Positions 45,031-53,230 are shown, counted from the stretch's first letter. The stretch is 64,000 nt of DNA from Duganella sp. CF458 (GCF_900113115.1 NZ_FOOF01000003.1:186001-250000), one strand, 5' to 3'. Notes: generated by a model not told the origin, from the sequence alone. A program made the numbers and translations.

Positions 45031-45849
45031 ATGCACGCCCACCGCTTTGGCCTCGGCCTGCGCCGCGAACACTACCGCGATTTCCTCGAAGGCGACGTTG
45101 AGGTGGATTTCGTCGAAGTGATCTCGGAGAATTTCATGGTCGCCGGCGGCCAGCCACGCGACATCCTGCGCCGCGTGAGGGAAAAGCATCCCGTGGTGCT
45201 GCATGGTGTGTCGATGTCGCTCGGTTCAGCCGACGGCTTGCGGCGGGACTACCTGGCCCGCCTGTGCGCCCTGGTGGAGGAGATCGAGCCGATGTTCGTC
45301 TCCGATCACCTGAGCTGGTCGCGCATCGCCGGTTTCAACTCACACGACCTGCTGCCGCTGCCTTACACGCAGGAGGCGCTCGACATCATCTGCAACAACA
45401 TCGACCAGGCGCAGGAAGCGCTGGGACGCACCATGCTGGTCGAAAATCCCTCGAGCTACCTGGCATATGCCGAATCCACCATGACGGAATGGGAATTCAT
45501 CTCCGCAATGGCCAAGCGCACCGGCTGCGGCCTGCTGCTGGATGTGAACAACGTCTTCGTCAGCGCCAGCAACCATGGTTTCGACCCGCTCGACTTCCTG
45601 CGCGGCGTGCCCATGAACCGGGTATGCCAGATCCACCTCGCCGGCCATAGCCAGGGCGACGGCCTGCTGATCGACACCCACGACAGCGCCGTCAACGACG
45701 CTGTGTGGTCGCTGTACCAGCAGACGATCGCACGCTGCGGCCCCGTTGCCACCATGATCGAGCGCGATGGCGATATTCCGCCGCTGGCCGACCTGCTGGC
45801 CGAACTCGATACCGCACGCCGTCTCGCAACGCACAGGGAGGCAGCATGA
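45031..45849 (+). CDS. bufB: DUF692 multinuclear iron oxidative enzyme (BufB/MNIO)
   Basis: The 272-residue TIM-barrel protein has the DUF692 motifs in order: GLGLR (7-11), HGVSMSLG, SDHLSW, VENPSSYL, LLLDVNNVFVSA, HLAGH, DTHD and MIERDGDIP. The conserved His, Asp, Asn and Glu bind two or three irons. The family installs modifications on cysteines of precursor peptides, including thiooxazoles in bufferins. It is the only DUF692 gene in the operon although two precursors precede it. It overlaps bufC by four bases (ATGA). Assignment is firm; the substrate is inferred. Confidence 0.93.
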   Translation: MHAHRFGLGLRREHYRDFLEGDVEVDFVEVISENFMVAGGQPRDILRRVREKHPVVLHGVSMSLGSADGLRRDYLARLCALVEEIEPMFVSDHLSWSRIAGFNSHDLLPLPYTQEALDIICNNIDQAQEALGRTMLVENPSSYLAYAESTMTEWEFISAMAKRTGCGLLLDVNNVFVSASNHGFDPLDFLRGVPMNRVCQIHLAGHSQGDGLLIDTHDSAVNDAVWSLYQQTIARCGPVATMIERDGDIPPLADLLAELDTARRLATHREAA

Positions 45850-46586
45850 ACCTCGCCGACCTCCAGGGCGACTTCCGCGCCATGCTGGCGGCCTCCGCGC
45901 CAGTTGCCGGCGTGCCGGCCGGTCCGGGCCGCGCGGTGTACCAGAACAACTACCGCGCACAACTGGTCGGCTGCCTCGAAGAGAGCTACCCGCAACTGCG
46001 CACCTTCATCGGCGAAGAAGCCTTTTTGCACGCCGCAGCCACGCATATCAAGCGCAGCCCTCCCCACGCCTGGACGCTGGACGCCTACGCCGATGATTTC
46101 TGCGACACGCTGCAGGCCCTGTTTCCCGACAATCCCGATTTGCACGAACTGGCCTGGATCGAGCACGCGCTGAGCCAGGCGTTCATCGGCCCGGATGCCG
46201 CACCTGCCGCCGCCGAAGCACTGGCCGCCACCGACTGGGAGCACGCCCGCCTGACGCTGACGCCAACACTGCAATTGCGTATCGCCACCACCAACGCCGC
46301 CGACTTGTGGTTCGCCCTGCGCGACGGCAGCGGCAACGTCGAAGGCGAGATGCTTCCCGCGCCTGGCGGCCTGCTGGTGTGGCGCCGCGGCTTCGTTTCC
46401 TGCCTGCGCGCGCTGGACGCCATCGAATTCGCCGCGCTGACGCAAGTCCAGCGCGATGGCAGCTTCGCCGGCCTGTGCGCGCTGCTGGTAGAACGTGTCG
46501 GCGAAGAGCAAGGCATTGCCAGCGCCGGCGCCATGCTGGCCGACTGGCTTGGCAGTGAACTCATTACCGGAGTTGAAAATGAATGA
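45846..46586 (+). CDS. bufC: DUF2063 partner protein (BufC)
   Basis: This is the 246-residue partner of the DUF692 enzyme. The N-terminal DUF2063 domain (about 1-95) shows FRAMLAAS...VYQNNYRAQLVGCLEESYPQLRTFIGEEAFLHAAATHIKRSPP. A second domain follows (about 100-246). BufC-type proteins dock the precursor leader and the enzyme. The start at 45846 gives ATGA overlap with bufB. It overlaps the next gene by eight bases. Confidence 0.9.
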   Translation: MNLADLQGDFRAMLAASAPVAGVPAGPGRAVYQNNYRAQLVGCLEESYPQLRTFIGEEAFLHAAATHIKRSPPHAWTLDAYADDFCDTLQALFPDNPDLHELAWIEHALSQAFIGPDAAPAAAEALAATDWEHARLTLTPTLQLRIATTNAADLWFALRDGSGNVEGEMLPAPGGLLVWRRGFVSCLRALDAIEFAALTQVQRDGSFAGLCALLVERVGEEQGIASAGAMLADWLGSELITGVENE

Positions 46587-47145
46587 AACCCGCCGCCTGT
46601 TCCTGCTCTCCGCCCTCACCGGGCTGGCAGGAACCGCAAGCCTCGCCTTCGCCCCGGCGCTCGCCGGAGCCGCGCTGCCGATCCGCAGCGCCACCGAAGT
46701 CCTGCGCGCCGTAGCGGCCGCACAACCGGCGCTCAGCTACCACGCCGCCGGCCCGGACGATGGCCGCCCCATCGTGCTCGCCCGCAGCGCCGGTGAAGCC
46801 ATCGACCACTACACTGAGATCGCATCCCTATTGGCGGCGCAAGGCTACTTCGTTTTGCTGCCTACGTTACGCGAAGCGGATGCCGCCGTGCCCGGCCAGG
46901 ACCTGCTCGCGTTCATCGACAGCCTGCACATTCCGGAAGCCGTCTTCGTCGGCAGCGGCCATGGCGCGCAAGCAGCACGTGCCGCCGCCACGCATCGCCG
47001 CACGCGCGTCATCGGGCTCGTATTGTCAGACTCCGGCGCGGCGCCAACGTCCGTCCCCACCATCGGCCTCGCCGCCGGCGCCTCGGCGCAACAGATTGCC
47101 GACGCCGCCATCACACTCGCGCGCCAGGGTAAATGGCGCACCTGA
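46579..47145 (+). CDS. Short Tat-exported alpha/beta-hydrolase-like protein without nucleophile
   Basis: This 188-residue protein has a twin-arginine signal ([17 protein letters not shown]). The core resembles the N-terminal half of an alpha/beta-hydrolase ([36 protein letters not shown] and [17 protein letters not shown]). The elbow reads V124-G-S-G-H-G-A130, with Gly127 at the nucleophile position by alignment. The protein then ends at about residue 188 without the acid and His part of a complete fold, so it is truncated relative to the family. It starts eight bases inside bufC. No catalytic function is expected. Confidence 0.75.
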   Translation: MNETRRLFLLSALTGLAGTASLAFAPALAGAALPIRSATEVLRAVAAAQPALSYHAAGPDDGRPIVLARSAGEAIDHYTEIASLLAAQGYFVLLPTLREADAAVPGQDLLAFIDSLHIPEAVFVGSGHGAQAARAAATHRRTRVIGLVLSDSGAAPTSVPTIGLAAGASAQQIADAAITLARQGKWRT

Positions 47146-47168
47146 CACCTGACTACACGGAGACCAGC

Positions 47169-47651
47169 ATGAACACCAATTTCGCCCCATCCCCAGCCAC
47201 CGCACGTCCCGCCGCGGGCATCGTGTCAACCCGCATCGCAGCGCTTCACGCACTGGCCGCGCGCCTGCTGCCCGCCTCCGTGCAATTGCTGGCCGCCCGC
47301 TTGGGCATCGCCGCAATCTTCTTCCTCTCAGGCCGCACCAAAGTCGAGGGCTGGTTCACGCTGAAGGATTCGACAATCGACCTGTTCCGCTACGAATACA
47401 TGCTGCCGCTGATCCCGCCCGAGATTGCGGCGCCGATGGCCACCTTCGCCGAACACGCCCTGCCGCTGTTGCTGGTCGCAGGCCTGTTCACCCGCTTTGC
47501 CGCTCTCGGCCTACTGGCTATGACAGCCGTCATCGAAATCTTCGTCTACCCCCAAGCCTGGCCTACCCATCTGAGCTGGGCCGCCCTGCTGCTGCCCCTG
47601 ATCGCCCAAGGGGGTGGAAAACTCTCACTGGACCAGCTGTTGAAGCGATGA
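47169..47651 (+). CDS. DoxX family membrane protein
   Basis: This 160-residue inner-membrane protein has four hydrophobic segments (about 45-63, 90-112, 117-135, 138-152) and the DoxX blocks [23 protein letters not shown] and [36 protein letters not shown]. DoxX proteins occur in bufferin loci and may carry redox equivalents or quinones for thiol chemistry. The ATG at 47169 was chosen over an upstream alternative. It is the last gene of the operon. Confidence 0.88.
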   Translation: MNTNFAPSPATARPAAGIVSTRIAALHALAARLLPASVQLLAARLGIAAIFFLSGRTKVEGWFTLKDSTIDLFRYEYMLPLIPPEIAAPMATFAEHALPLLLVAGLFTRFAALGLLAMTAVIEIFVYPQAWPTHLSWAALLLPLIAQGGGKLSLDQLLKR

Positions 47652-47710
47652 ATTCCATGACAGTCGAGGATGCCAGGGCTTTCCTGGCGCTGTGGTGCGG
47701 CGATCATGGG

Positions 47711-47746
47711 CTAAAAGAAAAAGCCCAGCCGGTGAGGGCTGGGCTT
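47711..47746 (-). terminator. Terminator of the tRNA-Thr transcript
   Basis: Reading leftward, AAGCCCAGCC pairs with GGCTGGGCTT around a six-base loop and is followed by TTTTTCTTTT. It sits ten bases beyond the tRNA 3' end. Confidence 0.85.
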
Positions 47747-47755
47747 TCAAAATGC

Positions 47756-47831
47756 TGGTGCCGGCTGCAGGACTCGAACCCGCCACCTGATGATTACAAA
47801 TCAACTGCTCTACCTGATGAGCTAAGCCGGC
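47756..47831 (-). tRNA. tRNA-Thr (anticodon TGT)
   Basis: The 76-base leftward gene includes encoded CCA. Acceptor GCCGGC pairs at both ends; the D arm is GCTC/GAGC; the T loop has TTCGAGT. The anticodon loop is TTTGTAA, giving TGT. The anticodon stem (GTTGA/TCATC) has a T-T mismatch at positions 28-42. It lies between the bufferin operon and the candidate toxin-antitoxin pair, and its own terminator follows. Confidence 0.93.
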
Positions 47832-47858
47832 TGTGAAACTTTCGCCGCGAATTATACG

Positions 47859-48347
47859 CTACTTTTTGCTGACTTCGGATTTTTCCAGCGATTCGGCCTT
47901 GCTGGCCGTCTCGGTGCGGAACAAACCGCGTATCACGCCGAGGAAGGCCGCCAGCACATTGACCGTGACGCCCGTCGTGATCGCGATCAAAGCGGCATCG
48001 CTGATAACCTGCTTGCCAAGCATTGCGGCGATCAAGCCATTCGCCAGGATGAGGAAAATCCAGAAATGAATGCAGTCCGCGGCCAACTCATATGCTTTGG
48101 CGGCGTAAATATCACGTAGCTGGCGGTTGGCGCGCTTGTCTCGCACCTCTTCCGTCTCGAACAGGTCAGCTTTGCGGCGCGGGGCTTGCTGCGTTGCTTC
48201 GACCACGTCCTTCGGAATCGCCGCAGCGGCTGGAACGGCAGCTCCCGGTACATTGGGTGGAGGAGCGTCTTCGCTCACCGGTATAGCGGCTTGCAGGGCG
48301 GCAGTGGTTTGCCCGCTTGATCGCTCAACGCGCGGCCTCAAAGGCAA
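47859..48347 (-). CDS. Two-TM partner of the Panacea-domain protein (candidate toxin)
   Basis: The 162-residue product from a TTG at 48347 has a disordered Ala/Pro-rich N-terminus (about 1-60). A charged helix (KADLFETEEVRDKRANRQLRDIYAAKAYELA) follows, then two transmembrane segments (about 93-110, 117-138) and a charged tail (TASKAESLEKSEVSKK). It overlaps the 3' end of the Panacea gene by 23 bases. The start is uncertain: this TTG has AGGA seven bases upstream, a GTG at 48278 is another choice, and the open frame continues to 48539. It resembles membrane-acting toxins of panAT pairs. Confidence 0.6.
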   Translation of the reverse strand: MPLRPRVERSSGQTTAALQAAIPVSEDAPPPNVPGAAVPAAAAIPKDVVEATQQAPRRKADLFETEEVRDKRANRQLRDIYAAKAYELAADCIHFWIFLILANGLIAAMLGKQVISDAALIAITTGVTVNVLAAFLGVIRGLFRTETASKAESLEKSEVSKK

Positions 48348-48828
48348 AGTGTGGATCCTGATGAATATGCTGCGCCAATTCTTCGTTTTGCATGGGGCCA
48401 CCGTCGGCTCCGCCGGTCCTAAACCAAGCCGAGTCTTCCTGGTGCGTGATATACGATAGCTGCGCGCCAGAATACTCCCCGTAGACACGGATGATCTCGT
48501 CGACCAGCGCCCAGCTTTCCTTGTCATCAGCGCCGACATACGGCGTCACCTTCAGCAGCTTGCCGTCGCGCTCGACAAGGTGTCCGCCCAGCGCAGCAAT
48601 CGGTCTTGCGCCGTACTCTTTGAACTCGTGATAAAGCGAAGGGATGACGGGACCATATTGCCAACGGCAGAACACGTCATCCATCAACGGCTCCTGCTCC
48701 TTGGCCAGGCACCATGATTGTGCAAAGAATAGGAGCTTTTGCAGCTTCATCGGAGTCAGGTCGCGCAGCTTACCTTCTTGGGCACGCTTGATGAAGGCGT
48801 TTGCCACAGCCATTGCTGAATATGCCAT
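48325..48828 (-). CDS. Panacea/SocA-domain (DUF4065) protein, candidate antitoxin
   Basis: This 167-residue protein has the Panacea domain hallmark VANAFIKRAQEGKLRDLTPMKLQKLLFFAQSW and DVFCRWQYGPVIPSLYHEFKEYG. It has no signal peptide. Panacea domains act as broad antitoxins that bind directly to varied toxins, and SocA-like members are ClpX adaptors. The ATG at 48828 has a strong AAGGGGGG Shine-Dalgarno. The downstream two-TM gene overlaps by 23 bases, which is how a TA pair would look. It is the first gene of that pair, as expected for an antitoxin. Confidence 0.8.
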   Translation of the reverse strand: MAYSAMAVANAFIKRAQEGKLRDLTPMKLQKLLFFAQSWCLAKEQEPLMDDVFCRWQYGPVIPSLYHEFKEYGARPIAALGGHLVERDGKLLKVTPYVGADDKESWALVDEIIRVYGEYSGAQLSYITHQEDSAWFRTGGADGGPMQNEELAQHIHQDPHFAFEAAR

Positions 48829-48885
48829 TGCGCCCCCCCTTGAATGAAAATTGATCGACTGGTCTTAGTGTGCCACAAAATGACA

Positions 48886-48916
48886 AATGGCTTACGGGTA
48901 GACCACGTAAGCCATT
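48886..48916 (-). terminator. Terminator-like hairpin after sspB
   Basis: AATGGCTTACG and CGTAAGCCATT form a perfect 11-base stem, nine-base loop, followed in the leftward direction by a T-rich stretch (TTGTCATTTT). It lies 20 bases past the sspB stop. Confidence 0.65.
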
Positions 48917-48935
48917 GACTGAAGACAAGTTGGGA

Positions 48936-49421
48936 TTACTTGATGCGCGTCAGTGTTGGACGGCCACCTTTCTTGGGCGGTTCGCCGCCATCGTCCGGTC
49001 CATTCTCGTCATCGTTGCGTGGCGCCGGGGCGCTGGGCACGGAAGACAAGGTCGGAACGGGCGCAATGTCTTCGACTTGCGCAGGCGTTTTCGCTACGGG
49101 CGCCTGGTCCAGCAACGGTTCGAACGCCATGCCCTGGCCGTTTTCGTTGGCGTAGATCGCCATCACGTTATTGACCGGCACGTAGATCTCGCGCGATACG
49201 CCGCCGAAACGGGCGTGGAAGTGGATGGCGTCGTTATCCATCTTCAGGCCGGAAGTGGCGCCGAAGCTGATATTCAGGACGATCTCGCCCTTCCGCACGT
49301 ATTCCATCGGTACCTGGGTTGCTGCGTCGACCTTGACCGCCAGGTAGGGGGTATAGCCGCAATCGGTGCACCATTCGTAGATGGCGCGCAGCATGTAGGG
49401 CTTGGTGGAGATTTCTGACAT
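48936..49421 (-). CDS. sspB: ClpXP protease specificity-enhancing factor SspB
   Basis: SspB tethers ssrA-tagged substrates to ClpXP. The 161-residue protein starts MSEISTKPYMLRAIYEWCTDCGYTPYLAV, with substrate-binding blocks PMEYVRKGEIVLNISFGATSGLKM and REIYVPVNNVMAIYANENGQGM. A disordered Pro/Asp tail follows and ends in GGRPTLTRIK, the ClpX-binding XB motif. I used the ATG at 49421 in place of a TTG six bases earlier. It is downstream of sspA. Confidence 0.96.
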   Translation of the reverse strand: MSEISTKPYMLRAIYEWCTDCGYTPYLAVKVDAATQVPMEYVRKGEIVLNISFGATSGLKMDNDAIHFHARFGGVSREIYVPVNNVMAIYANENGQGMAFEPLLDQAPVAKTPAQVEDIAPVPTLSSVPSAPAPRNDDENGPDDGGEPPKKGGRPTLTRIK

Positions 49422-49481
49422 GTTCAAACTATATGGTGCGGCGCGCTCATTGCAAGCAAAGGCGCGCCGCCGGGGCCGTAA

Positions 49482-50093
49482 TTAACGGCGCATTACTTTC
49501 TCCGACGGAGTCAGCGCTTCGATGTAGGCAGGGCGCGAGAAGATACGCTCGGCGTACTTCATCAGCGGAGCTGCGGTCTTCGACAACTCGATGCCGTAGT
49601 GGTCCAGGCGCCACAGCAGCGGAGCCACTGCCACGTCCAGCATGGAGAACTCGTCGCCCAGCATGTACTTGTTCTTCAAGAACAGTGGAGCCAGCGTGGT
49701 CAGGCGGTCACGGATTTCTGCGCGGGCCTTGTCGTGGCTCTTGTCGTTCGTCTTGTTGCGCTCGCTTTCCAGCGTGTGCACGTGAACGAACAGCTCTTTC
49801 TCGAAGTTGAACAGCATCAGGCGGGCACGGGCGCGCATCAGCGGGTCGGCCGGCATCAGCTGCGGGTGCGGGAAGCGCTCGTCGATGTACTCATTGATGA
49901 TGTTCGATTCGTACAAAATCAGTTCGCGCTCGACCAGGATGGGTACCTGGCCGTACGGGTTCATGGTCGAAATGTCTTCCGGCTTGTTGAACAGGTCAAC
50001 ATCGCGCACTTCAAAGTCCATGCCTTTTTCAAACAGGACCAGGCGGCAGCGCTGGGAGAATGGGCAGGTCGTGCCCGAATAGAGAACCATCAT
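49482..50093 (-). CDS. sspA: Stringent starvation protein A
   Basis: This is a glutathione-S-transferase-like protein that binds RNA polymerase and adjusts transcription under stress. At 203 residues it has an N-terminal thioredoxin fold (MMVLYSGTTCPFSQRCRLVLFEKGMDFEV) and the helical C-terminal domain with PLLWRLDHYGIEL. The residues before the motif match GST-type SspA. ATGATG gives two possible starts; the first is used. It lies 60 bases upstream of sspB and follows the cytochrome bc1 operon, the normal betaproteobacterial order. Confidence 0.95.
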   Translation of the reverse strand: MMVLYSGTTCPFSQRCRLVLFEKGMDFEVRDVDLFNKPEDISTMNPYGQVPILVERELILYESNIINEYIDERFPHPQLMPADPLMRARARLMLFNFEKELFVHVHTLESERNKTNDKSHDKARAEIRDRLTTLAPLFLKNKYMLGDEFSMLDVAVAPLLWRLDHYGIELSKTAAPLMKYAERIFSRPAYIEALTPSEKVMRR

Positions 50094-50181
50094 TTTCCTA
50101 GTTCCTTAGAAACAAAGGGGGCGAGACCGCGAACGGTTCACCCCAGTTGGGCCGCCCGCACCAAGCAGGCGGCGCAAACAC

Positions 50182-50199
50182 GCGCCGGATCACCGGCGC
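50182..50199 (-). terminator. Possible attenuator between petC and sspA
   Basis: GCGCCGG and CCGGCGC form a perfect seven-base stem with a four-base loop. Only a short T-rich stretch (TGTTTG) follows in the leftward direction, so termination may be partial. Confidence 0.4.
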
Positions 50200-50205
50200 A
50201 AGCGA

Positions 50206-50970
50206 TTATTTGACTTCTTTCCAGTACGACGCGTTGAGGCGCCATGCCAGGGTAGCGAAGATAGTCATGAAGATCAGGACCCATACGCCCAGCTGCTTAC
50301 GCTTCTGTGCGGCTGGCTCGGCCATCCACTCCATGTAGCCAACGATGTCGGCCACGGCAGTGTCGTATTCCAGCTTGTTCATGCTGCCCTTCGTGACTGG
50401 CTCGAAGCCGACGAACTTGTGCACCTTCTTGCCGTGATTGTGCGGGTCGGCCACTTCTTCAAACTTGGCAGCCTGCACGCCCTGCAACTCCCACAGCACG
50501 TGTGGCATGGCCGCATTCGGCAGCACCATGTTGTTGAAGCCGGTTGGGCGGGTGTCGTCCTTGTAGAAGGTACGCAGGTAAGTGTACAGGTAGTCGCTGC
50601 CGGTGTTGGACGGCGTGGCCTTGGCGCGCGCGATCACGGACAAGTCAGGCGGCACGGTGCCGAACCAGGCCTTGGCGTCCTTGGCCGGCATGGCGGTGGT
50701 CATCATTTCGCCCACTTTCTCGCCGGTGAACAACAGGTTGTTCTTGATCTGGTCTTCGCTCAAGCCCAGGTCGCGCAGGCGGTTGTAACGCATGGACGAC
50801 GCATTGTGACAGTTCAGGCAGTAGTTCACGAACAGCTTGGCGCCGTTTTGCAGGGCAGCCATATTGTGCGAGCGGTCCGGGGCCTTCTCCAGCGGGAAGC
50901 CGCCTTCATTAGCGAAGGCGAGCGCCGGTACCAGGGCCAGGAGGGCCAGCAGTTTCTTCGAAAAGATCAT
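50206..50970 (-). CDS. petC: Ubiquinol-cytochrome c reductase, cytochrome c1
   Basis: This is the cytochrome c1 subunit of the bc1 complex, passing electrons to soluble cytochrome c. The 254-residue precursor has a signal peptide (MIFSKKLLALLALVPALAFA), the haem motif CLNCH (NYCLNCHNASS), the axial Met in the PNAAMPHVLW region, and one C-terminal membrane anchor. Third gene of petABC. Confidence 0.96.
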   Translation of the reverse strand: MIFSKKLLALLALVPALAFANEGGFPLEKAPDRSHNMAALQNGAKLFVNYCLNCHNASSMRYNRLRDLGLSEDQIKNNLLFTGEKVGEMMTTAMPAKDAKAWFGTVPPDLSVIARAKATPSNTGSDYLYTYLRTFYKDDTRPTGFNNMVLPNAAMPHVLWELQGVQAAKFEEVADPHNHGKKVHKFVGFEPVTKGSMNKLEYDTAVADIVGYMEWMAEPAAQKRKQLGVWVLIFMTIFATLAWRLNASYWKEVK

Positions 50971-51005
50971 TTATTAGTCCTTTGCTTAGCGTTCTGGTCG
51001 TCCGA

Positions 51006-52418
51006 TTAGTGCGCGTGGAACACAACGCGGTCCGGCACCTTCTTGAACGTACCCATCTCGCTCCACCATGGCATCAGCAGGAAGAAGCCGAAGTAGTACA
51101 GGGTTGCAATCTGCGCGATGATCGTGCCGATTGGGCTTGGCGGCTGGGTGCCCAGGTAGCCCAGGGCGACGAAGGAAACGGCCAGGCCGGCGTACACATA
51201 CTTGTGCCAATCAGGACGATAACGGATCGATTTCACCGGCGAGTGGTCCAGCCATGGCAGGAAGGCCAGGATCACCACGGAACCGCCGAAGAACACCACA
51301 CCCCAGAACTTCGCGTCCAGCGCGCCCGGCACCATGCCGACGATCATGGCCAGCGCGATCACGCTGACAGCGATCTTGACCATGCTCGACAGCTTGGACT
51401 TCATCCACAGGAAGGCGGTGTAGGCGGCGATGCCCACCATCAGCACCCACAGGAAGTCCGACGTGGTGGCACGCAGCACCGAGTAGAACGCGGTGAAGTA
51501 CCAGGTCGGCGCAATGTGCGGCGGGGTCTTCATCGAATCGCCCGGCAGGAAGTTGTTGTACTCCAGGAAGTAGCCGCCCATCTCAGGCGCGAAGAACACC
51601 ACCGCCGAGAAAATGGTCAGGAACACGGACACGCCGAACAGGTCGTGCACGGTGTAGTACGGGTGCGAAGGGATGGAATCGACCGGGTGGCCGTCCGGAC
51701 CCAGGTTTTCTTTCACTTCGATGCCGTCCGGGTTGGACGAGCCCACTTCGTGCAGCGCGATCAGGTGGGCAGCCACCAGGCCCAGCAGGACCAGCGGGAT
51801 GGCGATCACGTGGAAGGCGAAGAAGCGGTTCAGGGTCGCGTCGGACACCACGTAGTCGCCGCGGATCCACAGCGACAGGTCCGGGCCGATCAGGGGGATC
51901 GCACCGAACAGGTTGACGATCACCTGGGCGCCCCAGTACGACATCTGGCCCCATGGCAGCAGGTAGCCGAAGAAGGCCTCGGCCATCAGGCACAGGAAGA
52001 TGGCGAAACCGAACAGCCAGATCAGCTCACGTGGCTTGCGGTAGGAACCGTACATCAGGCCGCGGGTCATGTGCAGGTACACGATGATGAAGAAGGCCGA
52101 GGCGCCGGTCGAGTGCATATAACGCACCAGCCAGCCCCATGGCACTTCGCGCATGATGTATTCCACCGATGCGAACGCCAGGCCGGCGTCCGGCTTGTAG
52201 TGCATGGTCAGGAAGATGCCGGTGACGATCTGCAGCACCAGCACCAGCATGGCCAGCGAACCGAAGATGTACCAGAAGTTGAAGTTTTTCGGAGCGTAGT
52301 ATTTGCCCCATTGGTCGTTCCACAGCTTGGTGGCAGGGAAGCGGTCGTCGACCCAGCCCATCAGCTTCTTCGCTGCAGGTGCGTCGGCGGGGAATTTGGT
52401 TTCCTTGAATGCGCCCAT
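51006..52418 (-). CDS. petB: Ubiquinol-cytochrome c reductase, cytochrome b
   Basis: This is the membrane core of the bc1 complex with the two quinone sites and two b haems. At 470 residues it has eight transmembrane helices and the four haem histidines in two helices, seen in YMHSTGASAFFIIVYLHMTRG and FHVIAIPLVLLGLVAAHLIALHEVGSSNP. The PEWY-equivalent region lies at APTWYF (PTWYF). It is in the leftward operon between petA and petC. Confidence 0.97.
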   Translation of the reverse strand: MGAFKETKFPADAPAAKKLMGWVDDRFPATKLWNDQWGKYYAPKNFNFWYIFGSLAMLVLVLQIVTGIFLTMHYKPDAGLAFASVEYIMREVPWGWLVRYMHSTGASAFFIIVYLHMTRGLMYGSYRKPRELIWLFGFAIFLCLMAEAFFGYLLPWGQMSYWGAQVIVNLFGAIPLIGPDLSLWIRGDYVVSDATLNRFFAFHVIAIPLVLLGLVAAHLIALHEVGSSNPDGIEVKENLGPDGHPVDSIPSHPYYTVHDLFGVSVFLTIFSAVVFFAPEMGGYFLEYNNFLPGDSMKTPPHIAPTWYFTAFYSVLRATTSDFLWVLMVGIAAYTAFLWMKSKLSSMVKIAVSVIALAMIVGMVPGALDAKFWGVVFFGGSVVILAFLPWLDHSPVKSIRYRPDWHKYVYAGLAVSFVALGYLGTQPPSPIGTIIAQIATLYYFGFFLLMPWWSEMGTFKKVPDRVVFHAH

Positions 52419-52421
52419 GGA

Positions 52422-53030
52422 TTATGCCTCGCCTTTCTCGTCTTTACCGATGATCAGCTTGCTGTCGCCCAGGAACATATGGCGCGGCACTTGCAGGTTG
52501 TCCGGAGCAGGCTTGTTCTTGAATACGCGGCCGGCCAGGTCGAAGGTCGAGCCGTGGCATGGGCACAGGAAGCCGCCGAGCCAGTCGTCCGGCAGCGAAG
52601 GCTGGGCGCCTGGGGCGAATTTCGTCGACGGGGAGCAGCCGAGGTGGGAGCAGATGCCCACGGCGACCAGGATTTCGGGCTTGATCGAGCGATGTTGGTT
52701 GCGGGCGTATTCCGGCGTCAGGTCGTCGGGGGTTCGCTCGGATTTCGGATCGGCCAGTTCAGCCTCGTCTTTCGCCAGCGTTGCCACCATTTCCGGGGTA
52801 CGCTTCAGGATCCAGACTGGCTTGCCGCGCCATTCGACAGTTTTCATTTCGCCCGGCTGCAGCGTAGAGATATCCACTTCCACCGGTGCACCAGCTGCCT
52901 TCGCGCGCTCGGACGGCTGGAACGTGCTTACCAGGGCGCCAGTTGCACCCAAACCGACCACACCACCTGCCGCACATGTTGCGACGAGGAGACCGCGACG
53001 GCTCGAATCGACCTGCTTCTCGTTACTCAT
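52422..53030 (-). CDS. petA: Ubiquinol-cytochrome c reductase, Rieske iron-sulfur protein
   Basis: The 202-residue protein has a Tat-type signal anchor (SSRRGLLVATCAAGGVVGLG). Its Rieske motifs CSHLGCSP and CPCHGSTFD hold the 2Fe-2S cluster with Cys and His ligands. It is the first gene of the petABC operon. The divergent spacer to mscL (200 bases, AT-rich) holds the promoter. Confidence 0.97.
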   Translation of the reverse strand: MSNEKQVDSSRRGLLVATCAAGGVVGLGATGALVSTFQPSERAKAAGAPVEVDISTLQPGEMKTVEWRGKPVWILKRTPEMVATLAKDEAELADPKSERTPDDLTPEYARNQHRSIKPEILVAVGICSHLGCSPSTKFAPGAQPSLPDDWLGGFLCPCHGSTFDLAGRVFKNKPAPDNLQVPRHMFLGDSKLIIGKDEKGEA

Positions 53031-53230
53031 ACAAACCCCAATCAGTCAAAAATCCAAAATCTTTATTGTTAACAAAGCTTCTAGCAACCTTAAATTATAA
53101 AGTAGTGAAGATGCGATTTAAAGCAAAACCTTGCAATTAACCAATCCATCCCAATGTTGCGCCCCTTGCGTGTTCGATGAATTTGCAGCAAAGTTGATAC
53201 AAATCCATAAATTTTTGGGGGGAATGTGTT
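53031..53230. promoter_or_regulatory. AT-rich divergent spacer between petA and mscL
   Basis: The 200-base gap contains no reading frame of interest. It is notably AT-rich for this genome, with runs such as TAAATTATAAAG and ATAAATTTTTGGGGGG. Promoters of both operons must lie here; I cannot place them confidently. GGGGGGA lies upstream of the mscL ATG. Confidence 0.5.

Noticed and set aside
47648-47836. 62-residue open frame after the DoxX gene
   Set aside because: It runs through the terminator and the whole tRNA-Thr gene.
43686-48828. A genomic island integrated at tRNA-Thr
   Set aside because: No integrase and no direct repeat of the tRNA 3' end was found on either side, so position alone is not enough.
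50982-53072. 696-residue open frame opposite petB and petA
   Set aside because: It is antisense to strongly conserved bc1 genes with no recognisable protein features.
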